A stretch of DNA of 64,000 nt from Breviolum minutum Mf 1.05b.01 (GCA_000507305.1 DF239215.1:248001-312000); one strand, 5' to 3'. Shown: positions 1 to 10,600, numbered from the stretch's first letter. Translations and numbers: made by a program. The notes: a model not told the origin generated them from the sequence alone.

Positions 1-137
1 TAATCCGGGCAAGTTTTCCTACAATTCCGAAACCTTATTTTTTTGGCGAAAAATTTTATTCCCTGCGAAAAAATCACCACCATTTCGGTTGACCTCGGTG
101 GTTTGGTCGCCCCTATATTCCCCCCAAAACCAGGATG

Positions 138-255
138 CACTGCCTGAAACGAACAGCTCACCCTTGCAATTGATGCTTGGAAAATGGCACGTCCTTTACT
201 TTTGGGGCAAAAGGCCTATTTTCAGGTCCTTGTTGCTTAGTTCCAGGGAGGGTGC
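138..255. repeat. Family 3 element, diverged
   Basis: CTGCCTGAAACGAACAGCTC at the left and TTAGTTCCAGGGAGGG at the right, with GGGGCAAAAGGCC inside. Confidence 0.5.
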
Positions 256-530
256 AAGGGGCTGTCAGGTGTTGTTCATTGTTTTTCTGTTGAATCAACC
301 AAAACTTGACTATCACTTATCTCTATAGTCTATAGCTAAGGATAGTATATATTCCGAGAAATCTTCAACTGGACCCACTGAACGGACCCCTAAACCTGAG
401 TATCTAATAGCTCTAGCAACTTACTTAGGGGTCCGTTGGTAAGGTCCAATTCAATTTTTGATGGATATGTGTATATATATATATATATATATTCCCCATA
501 CAATTCTTTCCGCCAACCACCAAACATTCC

Positions 531-690
531 AATCCACTGCGCCTCAGCATTAGCCAAAGGAGAATACCTCGGCGCCGACCCTCGTGTTTACCAAAGAACG
601 GAGCTATCCAAGGAAGTTTTAACAGACCTCTGGAGCCCACCCCCTAGCAATCTCAACTATGAAAGGAATCTCTTTCTAGCCTCTTGGTGA
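531..690 (+). CDS. Possible plus-strand exon
   Basis: Reads AKGEYLGADPRVYQRTELSK then EVLTDLWSPPPSNL, with TGA after LFLASW. One of the few plus-strand candidates; the minus strand is also open. Low confidence in strand. Confidence 0.3.
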
Positions 691-744
691 GAGTTTAGGG
701 GTAAGGTTCCAAAGGTGTGTTGAAACAAGCTTAGAAGCTACAAT

Positions 745-866
745 AATAACTCCCCTCAGAAAGATGGGTTTTATAAAGCCTAAGGGAAACCGATAATAGT
801 TCATAAGGCTGTAATAAGGGAAAAGTTATTTGCGGAGGGGATGTTACGTTAGGGTAAGTTGACCTG
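745..866. repeat. Family 1 element, diverged copy
   Basis: Contains AACTCCCCTCAGAAAG at the left, CTAAGGGAAACC in the middle and ACGTTAGGGTAAGTTGACCT at the right, the order expected of family 1. Confidence 0.5.
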
Positions 867-1080
867 TCATTATCATTATGATCTTAAGGGATGTGTTTTT
901 CAAATTGCTTTTGGGGTCGGTTTAAAAGCGGTTTTTTGTTGGCAACGTCCTTGCTAGTTGCATCAGTTTGATCAATGAACTCCTGAATTCCATGGTGATT
1001 TTTTTTGCGGAACTTCTACAAGTGAGCTACTGGGAAATAAAAACGGCCTTACTTTCCGTTAAATTCTGGTTGTTTAATAA

Positions 1081-1180
1081 GGATCCTCATAATGGCTTAT
1101 TATATTCCCCATATTTAACTGGGTAGGATTTCATCCCCTATATAACTTAAACAACCAGGGGCCTTTTTCATTGCTCAAGT
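1081..1180 (+). repeat. Family 2 element (ends in TTTTCATTGCTCAAGT)
   Basis: Left part CATAATGGCTTATTATATTC, middle CCCCATAT and ACTGGGTA, right end AACAACCAGGGGCCTTTTTC followed by ATTGCTCAAGT. Shared with copies at 3250, 11890 and 61320. Confidence 0.65.
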
Positions 1181-1659
1181 GAACATAGTGAAGAAAAAAC
1201 AGCTAGATTCCATGTAGGCGACCGTTATCTGCTGTGTGACTGTGCGCGAGACAATTTACCAAGCGTATAGTGTATATATTTATATATAAACAATGATCCA
1301 TACATGAAACCCAGAATCTGGCAATATCTATACGACCTACACCTAGAGAGTATAGCAATAGGCTATAGGTATCCAACAATGACTACAACTACTACCACAT
1401 GAATTGAACAATAGGTTCAAAAGTAGATACTTTTCACAGTTCCTATGCAATGCGTTTGTTCAAATATGTTTATATACTTGCCGTTAGAAAAGTGCTGTGC
1501 CATCTATTTCGACTCCAAGCTAGACGGCTTCAATGTTGAAAACTCTAAGGATTATAAAACATTGTTAGGCGGCAATCTCGAACTAAACTTCTCAACACTT
1601 GCCACGATTGCATCCTGGGTTGGGGATGCATCCACCATATGATTTAGATGGGTCAATTT

Positions 1660-1822
1660 TCAAAAACATTTCATCACTACCATGGTAGGTTGAGAGCCGA
1701 GAAACTTCTCTCCTTCAGATTCTGCCAGTCCATTCATAAGCTCCTGCCAGTGAAGGCAGTCCGAGACTTTTTGCGGATTTGGGGGCACTACAGGGTCATT
1801 ACCAGACAATGCACTATTAAAG
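1660..1822 (-). CDS. Predicted exon
   Basis: Minus strand reads PNPQKVSDCLHWQELMNGLA then ESEGEKFLGSQPTMVV. Coding character good; TGA at 1662-1660 may be intronic. Unknown family. Confidence 0.4.
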
Positions 1823-1901
1823 GGAAATCCCTCACAACTATCATACATTTGCATTGTCCGTTTCCCCCATTAAAATGAGTAACTAAGAACTAATACCATC
1901 C

Positions 1902-2015
1902 CTGAAACTAACAGCTCGCACCTGAAAATGGATGGTTGGAATACTAGTTTTCTTTGGGGCCTGGCCTAGTTTCAGGGGCTATGTTGCTCTGTTAGTTTTA
2001 GGGAGCGTACCGCTT
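1902..2015. repeat. Family 3 element (CCCTGAAACTAACAG ends)
   Basis: Left end CCCTGAAACTAACAGCTCGC, interior TGAAAATGGATGGTTGGAAT, right end CTGTTAGTTTTAGGGAG. Ends are inverted repeats of each other. Confidence 0.65.
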
Positions 2016-2431
2016 TTTTAGACCAGGTTGGGTAACAAATTGAGTAGAACTCCTATTGACAAGCAATGATATCCCTGATTGATAGGTAACAATTGACTAC
2101 TAAGGAAACTGCTTAATGATCATTTGGGTCCTGCCCAACACCATTAGCAGTCTAACAGTTAAGGTTGACAGGAAGCCTGTTGTTTGCAAATGACACTCAT
2201 ATTCCATATATTAGTTGGATCTACCCCGCAGCCAGGATGCCATCGTCACCACCAGGATGATGAAACAGTTTTAGTAGGGAACCTCTGTAAACCTTCGTTT
2301 GCCACGATTGCATCCTGGGTGGGGGGTAGTTCCTGGCTATTCAACATACCTATCATTGACAAAAAAAGAAGGCCATACGTCATCACCCCTTCTTGTTCGG
2401 CCAACCGTTCCTGAGGGAAAATACGTTGAAG

Positions 2432-2535
2432 ATCCATACAAGACGAGCCCTACCAGCCATAAGTAGGGGCCCATAACTCCACTTATAAGGGTTATGACCC
2501 TAGTTACCCATTTTTAAGGTCATTCAAAGGTGCCC
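2432..2535. repeat. Family 4 element, diverged
   Basis: ACAAGACGAGCCCTACCAGC, then AAGTAGGGGCCCATAACTCC, ACTTATAAGGGTTATGACCC and TAGTTACCCATTTTTAAGG. Confidence 0.55.
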
Positions 2536-2577
2536 CTTAACTCCATTGATAACGATCGCAGGTGCCCCCATAACCAC

Positions 2578-3666
2578 AACCCCCTTTCTAAAGGTGTCCT
2601 TTTGCCATCGGAAAGACTTTTGGGAGACTTGGTCTAACATCTCCGTCAACTTCTTCAACTTCGAATCCTCAATTCCAAAAAAGTCGTCGAGAATTGACGG
2701 GATGTACAGTCAGGTCCCTGGGACTAAAGCTTGAGAAATTTTAGTGAGTTGCATTTGAAGAAACCTCAGCAGTTTTGAAAGGGTTGTTCAGGGACGACCA
2801 AAGATTTGCCGAGAAACGTATTTGGAGAAATCTTTGTCAACAGCTTGAGATTCTTTTTGAGCATGATCTGTCGCCGCCTTGACTTCGCCCACCTGATTCT
2901 TGTTCATCCGTTTTATCAAGATGGGCTCAAAGAAACAGTTGTAAGTAGGGTGAAATGACTCCACTTATAGGGGTGAAATGACCCCAGTGAAAACTCTAGG
3001 TCATTTCTAGGTGTTTTATGTCCATTTCTAGGTGTTTTATGTCCATTTGTAACTAGTAGGGGCCCACCTTGTATCCAAGGGTTTTTGTCTTTGGGTGGGG
3101 GAGGGTAACTCGTGGAGGACTTAAGGGGAGGGAAGGTCTCAGGTAAACTCAAACTCCAAGCTGCATCTGCAAGAGTTGAATGGCGGATACTACTCAAGTG
3201 GGCAGTGTGCAAAACTTTATGGCATTCCACTATACGAATTGGAAATATAGGGATCCCCACAATGGCTTATTATAGTCCCCATATAACTGGGTAGTACAAT
3301 CCAGTAATTGAAACAACCAACTGGGGTTTTGATGCGGTCCTTGTTGCTTCTTTTCATGTATAAAACAAAATTCGGGTCTTTCAAAATCACCTCTTTTACC
3401 TACACTACTACACAAGATATAAATGGCCCATCTTGCAATATTATTGAAAATCTTATTTTGAGAATTTATCCTGAGGAAACCCGGCTTAAAGGCTGCATTC
3501 TGAATTCTGGGAGAGAAAATTGTGGACATAGTGTAATCTACATGTTTCGCACCGGAAAATACACACAAAAAAAAAACGCACCGAGCACCTTCTCCTGAAT
3601 CTTCTCACTGTTCTCTGTCGCTTCTTTAAAGGTTTCCTTGCCCCCAACTGCCTTCAGGCTCTTCGA
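2578..3666 (-). CDS. Predicted coiled-coil-like gene fragment (three exons)
   Basis: Minus-strand exons: 3666-3589 (SKSLKAVGGKETFKEATENS; acceptor CCGTAG, donor GAGAAG|GTGCTC), 2907-2800 (NQVGEVKAATDHAQKESQAV then DKDFSKYVSRQIF, starting at an in-frame ATG) and 2715-2578 (LDDFFGIEDSKLKKLTEMLD). All are charged and helical with frequent Lys/Glu, and probably form one protein. The intron 3588-2908 holds a family-2 and a family-4 element. The family is unknown. Confidence 0.45.
2943..3078. repeat. Family 4 element (ends in CTAGTAGGGGCCCACCTTGT)
   Basis: Contains TAAGTAGGGTGAAATGACTC, CACTTATAGGGGTGAAATGA and CTAGTAGGGGCCCACCTTGT. Holds an internal direct repeat of CCATTTCTAGGTGTTTTATG (3006-3045). 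Confidence 0.6.
3250..3333 (+). repeat. Family 2 element, partial
   Basis: Shares GGATCC, CACAATGGCTTATTATAG, CCCCATATAACTGGGTA and AACAACCA with 1081-1180 but lacks the CATTGCTCAAGT end. Confidence 0.6.
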
Positions 3667-3716
3667 CTACGGCTGGAATGTGAGAAAAGAGAAGTCACCG
3701 GATCCTTTGCTACTAC

Positions 3717-3830
3717 AAGATGGGCCCCCCTACCAGTGATAAGCAAGGTTATAAGTTGTAAGTCCACTTATAGGGGCTCCTTGTCACTCCATTTTTATAA
3801 CTAGGCTTAGCGGCTTGGGGCCCACCTTGT
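3717..3830. repeat. Family 4 element with both inverted ends
   Basis: Left ACAAGATGGGCCCCCCTACC, right CTTGGGGCCCACCTTGT; interior AAGTCCACTTATAGGGGCTC. Confidence 0.65.
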
Positions 3831-4230
3831 GAAGTTCAACGTGCCATTTGAAAATAGGCCTTAACAGCCCCAAACAGGAAGCCGCGGATCGTCTTCCATC
3901 CGTTTTCAGGGGTAAACTCGCTTGTTTTGCACTTCGAGGGAGTAAACATCTTCTTCATTCTGCAGGTGGGCACCTACGATCGCCCAAACATGGAGTTTGG
4001 GGGCCCCTACAAATGGCCGAAAATACATGTGGAACTGGGGTGATAACCCCTGCAACTGGAGCTGTACCATACTTATAGCTCGTTGTAATAGAAAGGATGT
4101 TCCTCTACACCGATACAGAAATTCACCTGAAATTCCTCGCCACCGTGGGGAGGAAGATTTTACGAAAAAAACACTTCTAGAATTGACCTTGTGATGCTTC
4201 ATTCAGCCAAGATAGATGATAAAACCTTTA

Positions 4231-4334
4231 GTATTGATGGAAGAAATCCTGGACCAGTTGATATTGAGAATATCCCATGTTTCATAGGATTTCATTTATA
4301 ACGGGTGGTGCAGGATTTCTTCCATCAACAATAC
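4231..4334. repeat. Family 9 palindromic element
   Basis: Left GTATTGATGGAAGAAATCCT and right AGGATTTCTTCCATCAACAA then TAC are inverted repeats with one extra base; 104 bp. A similar end occurs at 42789-42807 (TGTTGATGGAAGAAATCTC). Confidence 0.65.
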
Positions 4335-5067
4335 TTCACTGATTTAAAGAAAACTCAAGTCATTTTCTTGGAAGGTTTTCTTTGATTATCATTTACAGGA
4401 CACGTTTGCGAACAAAACTGAAGGTGGCGAACTTAAATGCGAATGTTCATCTCTGATAATAACGAGACCATGGAATTGAGACTCTTATGAATATCAATAA
4501 CTGGCCATGAAATAATCAAATAAATGTTCAAAGAAGTTGTGACACTTAATTTGCTTCGAATGATGAATTCCGTGGCGGATAATAGAAAAACCTATAAATA
4601 AAACACAACCTGCTAAATTGACATTGGTCACATTGGTTCTTGAAAGGAAAGGGTACAGTAAATCCACGTAAATCCCTTTGCCAAAAAAAGGTATGACTTG
4701 GTGGTAGCAATAAATGCGGCACATCTACAAGTAATTAGCATCCTTCTTCAATCCTTCTCCAAAACCCGCGGTGGAAAATGCTGCGTAGATGTTGAGACCC
4801 TCCGTTGCCTACATTTGAGGTGGATGGAAGATGAGTTTCCTTTTCATTTCAGGGTGTATTTTGCGGGTTCCATGTTAATATTTTGGGGGTGTACATTTCT
4901 AAACGTCTTCCTCGTGATTAATGGTTTTCAGTGAATGGGATGTTGAAAACAAATAACACATATTCAAAACAAAAATCAGAGTGTAAATCATGCATGTACT
5001 TTTTGCCATCATGATTTTGCCAGCACCTGCTCCATCAAAAAGCAACGTGCTTAATCTACCATTTATT

Positions 5068-5376
5068 TCAAATTCCTATGCAGTTAAAGCACAACAAACC
5101 TCGAAGTGGCTTCGCCATCACGGATGAAAGTATCCAACCAGCCTCTGTCTTCTCTTTGCCATGCTCTTTGCTATCCTCCTTGCCATCCTTCTCGTGTTCC
5201 TTACCATCTTTCTCATGTTCCTTGCCATCCTTCTCGTGTTCCTTATCGTCTTTCTCATGTTCCTTGCCATCCTTCTCGTGTTCCTTGCTGTCCTTGTCCT
5301 TATCATCGTCTTTGTCCTTATCTGCCTTGTCATGTTCCTTGCTGTCGTCATCAGGTTGCAACTGTTGCAGCCGCAA
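5068..5376 (-). CDS. Possible exon encoding Lys/Glu/His/Asp repeat (KEHEKDG)
   Basis: A minus-strand frame of 102 codons whose core is a tandem heptapeptide KEHEKD(G/D), encoded by a 21-bp DNA repeat. The opposite strand is also open and reads as strings of Leu, Phe and Ile, the expected shadow of such a repeat. A charged repeat linker is plausible on minus. The ends (5068-5110 and 5345-5376) have little coding character, so only the central part may be exon. Confidence 0.35.
   Translation of the reverse strand: MRLQQLQPDDDSKEHDKADKDKDDDKDKDSKEHEKDGKEHEKDDKEHEKDGKEHEKDGKEHEKDGKEDSKEHGKEKTEAGWILSSVMAKPLRGLLCFNCIGI
5160..5310. repeat. 21-bp minisatellite coding KEHEKD(G/D)
   Basis: Six or so tandem copies of a 21-bp unit of the form TCCTTGCCATCCTTCTCGTG, alternating between two sub-types that differ at silent and Gly/Asp positions. 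Confidence 0.75.
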
Positions 5377-5435
5377 CCTGCGCTAGGATGCAAAAACACT
5401 GCAAAACAAGAAGAGATTCTGGGTGGCTGGAAGGC

Positions 5436-5506
5436 CTTTATTATAATAATAATAATGATAAAAATAATAATAATAATAATAATAATAGTAATAATAATCA
5501 TCATCA
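5436..5506. repeat. (TAA)n microsatellite
   Basis: About 70 bp of TAA/AAT triplets with a few interruptions. Confidence 0.85.
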
Positions 5507-5951
5507 TTCACAATCAATTTTTTTGCTAAATCATAATAGTACTATATAACAATTTCTAGATTCTCGATAGTTCATTGACCTTAGTACGGTATCCCTTTAG
5601 GTATTCCCTTAATTCAATCCTTGGCAACTTTTTTCCTCCAGTTTCGGGTTGATCTTTCAACTGAGATATTTAACCCTGGGGATCTTGGCGACCACCGAAA
5701 CTGAGAATGGCTTCATGGAACCTAAATGATTATATAATGCGTTTCTTTTCGGTGATTGGACACCCTAATCATCTGAGAATATGATTGGATTCCTAGAATA
5801 AATACATGTACCATATCAAATGTGGTTTGCCGGGATTTCTGAAGCATCAACATGTTTAATTCACCTGTTTCAAGGTCCCAAATTCTTATAACTTATAGTC
5901 TTACGCTCCCCTGAGTGTAAGAGCTCGCCCAATGAGGTCTTTCCAAAAGAA

Positions 5952-6010
5952 AATTCATCTGAACCAACCATCAATTTTCAGGTGCGAGCTGTTAGTTTCC
6001 GGGAGGGTAT
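5952..6010. repeat. Family 3 element, end fragment
   Basis: CATCAATTTTCAGGTGCGAG then CTGTTAGTTTCCGGGAGGG, the reverse complement of the opening of 1902-2015. Confidence 0.55.
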
Positions 6011-6372
6011 GAATATTGCAGCCATTTTTGGGGGGAAGAATTTTTTCCTGGATTTTTCCCATGTCTTTCGCCCCCAAACAGGTCAATCTCTTGAACCCTT
6101 CTCCAGCTCTCACTGAGCAGTGATCAAGGGGCTCCTGCTTGGTTGGTGTATATATGGGATGAAATAGTATCCACTTACAAAGTGGTGAAAGTAGATGGCT
6201 ACAGCCACTCCCAAAAAGTAGCGATTTGCAAGGGGGCATCATAAACCAATACATGGGAGTTGCACCATCGATCCTTTCCAGGTGGCATATATTCTTAAGC
6301 CGCCATTTAATCAGGATCCCGGAACCTGAAGCAATCAGGATTTCAACTCATTCATGGTTCACGTCAGGGTGT

Positions 6373-6460
6373 TTTTTTCATCACTGCTCCAACTTTCCCT
6401 CCAAAACAGGAAATCCATGCCTGGCATCACTTCTGCCAAGTTCAAGATCGCTCTGACGAA
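6373..6460 (-). CDS. Predicted exon
   Basis: Minus strand reads RAILNLAEVMPGMDFLFWRE then SWSSDEKN. A family-1 element follows at 6498-6629 and may form part of the upstream intron. Confidence 0.4.
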
Positions 6461-6497
6461 CCTTTTCGTGTTTTTGTCTCTCCCCCGTAATTGGCCA

Positions 6498-6629
6498 TAG
6501 TCAACCTACCACTCCCTCTAACGTACCCCTCAGAAATAAGTGTCCCTTATGATTAGGGCTTATGAAAACCATTGGTTTCCCTTAAGAAGGCCTTATTGGT
6601 GGTACGTTAGGGGGGAGGGAGGTTGACTA
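6498..6629. repeat. Family 1 palindromic element (TAGTCAACC...GGTTGACTA)
   Basis: 132 bp with near-perfect inverted ends: TAGTCAACCTACC at the left and GGTTGACTA preceded by a GGTACGTTAGGGGGG stretch at the right. Interior holds CTTATGAAAACCATTGGTTT, shared with the copy at 26866-26960. Confidence 0.75.
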
Positions 6630-7161
6630 GCCATTCCGAAAGACGTGGATTTTTTGCTCATGGGGAAAAAAGGTTGAGAGATTCACAAAGTTTTCATCAA
6701 GATTCATCAATTCCTTGGATTTGCAAAAGATGCTTGGAAAAAGTGCACATAATAAATATTATCCCAGATGGTGGTGTAATGGTGGTTTACCTTGGTAGTG
6801 GAAAGTAAAAAATCACCTTAAACACATCCAATTTTGTGGTTTGTCTTTTTGTTGCCGGGAGGGAGGTGCACGAATAACGACACCAAACATTTTTAGAAGA
6901 AGTTGACACCAAACAAAATGAAAAGTTCAAAACATTTCAAAAAAAAGGTGCTTGGTTTGTCATGAGATTTGTTCGAGAAAAAACAAACAACAAAAAACAC
7001 AGTTGGTAAAAATGCATCACTTCAGCAGGTTGCTTTTTAAGAAAGGGAAACAGGCCCTTTCTACAACTGATCTATAATATCTGGGCCAAATTCTTCAATC
7101 CATTTTAGAAGGTATGACTTTTCCTTCACAAACAGATAAAATCGGCTAGAATCAGCTACTA

Positions 7162-7311
7162 GGTGGTGATTTCAACCCATTTCAAAACATATGCTTGAGT
7201 CAAATTGGATCATAATTTCAAAAATGAAACCATCAACTAGAGCTAGGGGTGAAAATTGGATTTCAACCCAGGGATCGGGCTGAAAATAAAAAAACATTTG
7301 AAACCACCACC
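7162..7311. repeat. Family 7 element (GGTGGT...ACCACC ends)
   Basis: Left GGTGGTGATTTCAACCC, right TTTGAAACCACCACC; interior GAGTCAAATTGGATCAT and GGGGTGAAAAT blocks shared with 7770 and 10601 copies. Confidence 0.6.
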
Positions 7312-7419
7312 TTTCGAGCTAGAATCCTATGGATGAAACTCCCCCATCCAGCATTTGAGCCCAAGGTTTTCTTCATGGCCTTTCACCCCCGAGCAGAAAA
7401 GGAAAAAAAAGGCCCACCT

Positions 7420-7511
7420 CATGACCGTCGTCCCGCAGGGCGCGGGAAATCTCGAACGACACCGTTAAGAGGCAAATCCATCGAAACATGTTCTGAAGAT
7501 TCACCAAAGAC
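7420..7511 (-). CDS. Predicted exon
   Basis: Minus strand reads HVSMDLPLNGVVRDFPRPAG then RRS and TGA at 7422-7420. Acceptor CAACTCAG. Lies between family-7 elements at 7162-7311 and 7770-7871. Confidence 0.4.
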
Positions 7512-7769
7512 CTGAGTTGTTTTCATGGAAATCTAAGGGGTGGAAGGTGACAACCTCGAAAAATCCCCAGGCCTGGAGGTGGGACTTTTTTTTAACCAGC
7601 ATCATAAGGCCTTATTAAAAAAGGCCTTATTTCCTGGAGGTGGGGTGGCATTGGGCGGGTGGTACCCTATGATTTTTCGGAGAAGTCAACCAAAAAAAAA
7701 ACTCGAGGTGAAAGCATCCACTTGGGAAAGGACAAACATCTACAAACAAAACACCAATTTGTACTATAG

Positions 7770-7871
7770 TTGGTGGTTGGTTGAACCAACCCCTTTGGAA
7801 AGATATGAGTCAAATTGGATCATTTCATCATAAATTCGGGGTTAAAATAAAAACCGTTTGAAAACACCGCC
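7770..7871. repeat. Family 7 element
   Basis: TTGGTGGTTGGTTGAACC at the left, GAGTCAAATTGGATCATTTC inside, GTTTGAAAACACCGCC at the right. Confidence 0.6.
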
Positions 7872-8287
7872 AATTTTCAAACTGGTTGCTTCCAGCCGCT
7901 ATAGTCTTCGGAGAAGTGGAAGAAATTGTTTCACACTCGCGTTTGAGGTGAGACGAGAGAAGCATAGCTTGCTTAAATCATTTTTTCTACGAAATAAAAC
8001 GGTTCTAAATACCAATAATGATGGGTCGGGGGAAAATGTATCTCCATTCAAATTTTGCCGTTTTGGGTATCCATTCCTTAAATTTCGAGGGGTAAGCCGG
8101 GTAAGCCACTTGAGATATGAAACTTCGCAAACTCTCAAAAAATTGATGCTTGTTTTCCCCTATTTTGGAAAAATCCAGCACCTTTGTGTTCTTTTCGTTT
8201 TGTTAGGCCCTGGAAGTTATTTAAAACAAATCTCACCAACTATGGCGCCATGTCACCCGAAACATAGATGACCTGCTGTAAGCGCCA

Positions 8288-8395
8288 CTAAAAGTGATCC
8301 CCAGGGTCGCGGCCAACGGATGCCGACAACCCTTGGAACCCTGTTTGGCTTGGAGCCGAAAAGGGCCAAGATGCCAAGCAAGTTCGTACGTATCA
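8288..8395 (-). CDS. Predicted exon
   Basis: Minus strand reads TYELAWHLGPFRLQAKQGSK then GCRHPLAATLGITF. Good coding character, borders unclear, family unknown. Confidence 0.4.
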
Positions 8396-9004
8396 CCAAC
8401 AATCGTGGGAATTTAAGGGGGGCAACGCCCCCCAATTGCCACCCACCCACCCCCCGAAAAAATATGAAAAAATAAGGCCTTCTTCAGGGTTTATTGATAG
8501 AAAATGAGCGGCTAGTCTCCAAAGAGGGCCAGTTTCTACTTCAAGCTTCTTATTGGAAAAAGAGTCCACGTATTATGACTGAGGCTAAGGTTTAAAATAC
8601 TACTCACTAGGGATCCTGGCTCACCTTCTGAGAATGGTTTCATGGAACCTAAATACTTTGCAGAGGAGATGATTGTACACCCGTTCATCATCCTCTGACA
8701 AGGTGATTGGATCCTTAGGGTCGATGTTTCCATATGCTTGCACATGTATCCCAAGAAACATCAGGCGGGAATGATACAAAAATCCAGCCGTTGACAACCA
8801 GAGAATCTCCCAATATCTTTTGTATGGCCCCCTCCCACTAAGTGTGGCCACCAGGATGATTACATGTTTCAGGATCGGGAATCCATATAAATATCTCTAA
8901 ACGTTAAAAAAATAAACTGTTACTGGGAGGGGGGAGGGCCAAACATGACCGATATATACCAATATCTTTCTAAAGGATCTCATGTTTTTTTGCAGGTGGT
9001 TTTT

Positions 9005-9114
9005 TTATACAGATTTTTCCAACAAAAGCCGGGCCACAAATCCATCATGTCCCAACCCCAAACCACCAACGGTTGGCCAACCACCCATCGTTCCGTCAAG
9101 TTGTCGCGCCTCCG
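9005..9114 (-). CDS. Predicted exon
   Basis: Minus strand reads EARQLDGTMGGWP then TVGGLGLGHDGFVARLLLEK, after a GGTCAG acceptor. TAA at 9007-9005 may be a true stop or intronic. A second frame is open upstream. Confidence 0.4.
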
Positions 9115-9344
9115 CTGACCTTTATTCGAGCCCTTACCGCCTGACCTCAGCTTTTTTGGGTGGTTATGAAGTTCTACCCCTCCACAGTCTGTAAGGGATG
9201 ATCACCCCCACCGTTTCTCCCCCAAAAAAAAGGCCACAAAAAATGTTAGATATGATACATGAATACCAAAAATGCTGGGCCGGCTGGAAAACGAAGCTCC
9301 TTTTTTGGGTATCCATTCGTTAAATTTTGGGGGCGTACACTCCC

Positions 9345-9452
9345 TGAATCTCCCTGAAACTAACAGTTCAACCCCTGAAAATTGGCCTGACAATTAATCT
9401 TTCAATCTTTGATCTTTCAGTGGTTTTTGCTGTCAGTTTCAGGGAAGGTAGC
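9345..9452. repeat. Family 3 element
   Basis: CCCTGAAACTAACAGTTC at the left and CTGTCAGTTTCAGGGA at the right, with a CCCCTGAAAATTGG interior block. Confidence 0.65.
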
Positions 9453-9929
9453 TCAGCGAAGATGTCTGGCAGGACTTCTATTGAAGAAAATGGTGGGGTG
9501 AAAAATCAAGTCTACAACTGTCTTTGCCTTGAGTGGTGAAGAACTTTACGAGTTTCGTCGGGTAAAAAAATAATGCGAACCCATGTTTGACAAATACATA
9601 TCCAAGGCCCATCATTTCTTGTATCTATGTTCAAGGTTTATAGCAAAAAATAACACATTCAGGCTGCGCAGCTTTCATCTATCTCGGTGAATTTGGATCC
9701 TATGTCTTAAAAAACCTTGGAAAAAAACTGTAATGTCAGAAAGTGTTTTTTTTTCCCGCTGGCGCGTCTAATTTTGGACTACGGATGGGTATTCATCCAT
9801 TTTTTCTAGCTCCACAAAATTGTACCAGGAACCAGTGTTGGGAAATGATTCCCCCCTTTTTTTTCGGGGTGCTCCTGCAAACAAACTTGTAACTATATAA
9901 TTATATACAGTCCTGCTTGTAAAAAGATA

Positions 9930-10046
9930 GGACTAATTCTCCACTGGCTGCCGCCGGAACAAAATATCCATCATAATGGCGAGGTTGGGCGGAGTTTATT
10001 TCGGTGTCAAGAGTAGCTCGTGGTTGAAATGTTCCGCCGTCTGCAT
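9930..10046 (-). CDS. Predicted exon
   Basis: Minus strand reads DGGTFQPRATLDTEINSAQP then RHYDGYFVPAAASGELVLS. Acceptor ATCTTAG. Strong coding character. The (TA)n tract at 10058-10082 lies in the upstream intron. Confidence 0.5.
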
Positions 10047-10204
10047 CTAAGATACAATGTATATATATATATATATATATATAGATCCAATTATATGTAT
10101 CCTGATGCAAATGATGCTCTATATGATATGTATTTATGTGGGTGCATCTCAAATATCTTCACATAATCATATTCACATGAATCATGTGCCTATCATACGT
10201 TCTG

Positions 10205-10277
10205 TTTTCCAGGTTTGGTCTCCTCACGCGGCGACTGATCCACGTGCACGGCCACGGGGTCCACGGGAACTGCGCAC
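10205..10277 (-). CDS. Predicted exon
   Basis: Minus strand reads CAVPVDPVAVHVDQSPREET then KPGKQ. Acceptor CTGTCAG at 10278-10280. GC-rich island between AT-rich repeats. Confidence 0.4.
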
Positions 10278-10324
10278 CTGACAGCTTGGTGCAGGGAGCA
10301 TTCCGCCATTTGGGGTGGTTGTAG

Positions 10325-10325
10325 T

Positions 10326-10357
<32 letters not shown>

Positions 10358-10362
10358 GTGCT
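10325..10362. repeat. (GAT)n microsatellite
   Basis: About 11 GAT triplets in a row. Confidence 0.85.
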
Positions 10363-10473
10363 GCTACTGCAAATGTTGATGATGGCTTATACATATGAGA
10401 CCCCCAATGTTATTCATAAAAGCTCGCCATGATTCATTTCCAAAAGGGCATCTACTCGCCCAAATTGCTTCAC

Positions 10474-10531
10474 GTTTGTTCAGCTTCGAGGTTAAACAGC
10501 TCCATCTTGGGAAAATCGAATGGATTGGATC
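10474..10531 (-). CDS. Predicted short exon
   Basis: Minus strand reads SNPFDFPKMELFNLEAEQ between TTCCTGCAG acceptor and GTGAAG donor, 58 bp. Another frame is open across a longer stretch. Confidence 0.35.
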
Positions 10532-10600
10532 CTGCAGGAAGACACTGGGATTCACGGTGGGTTCCATGCAGGGTTCATAAAGGTCATTCTTGAGATCTGC

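Noticed and set aside
1160-1180. Spliced-leader sequence
   Set aside because: Only GCTCAAG matches the end of the dinoflagellate leader; the preceding bases (TTTTCATT) do not. Noted as a weak possibility only.
5106-5549. Plus-strand hydrophobic ORFs resembling membrane proteins
   Set aside because: They are the complement of the KEHEKDG minisatellite; the Leu/Phe/Ile strings arise from the repeat.
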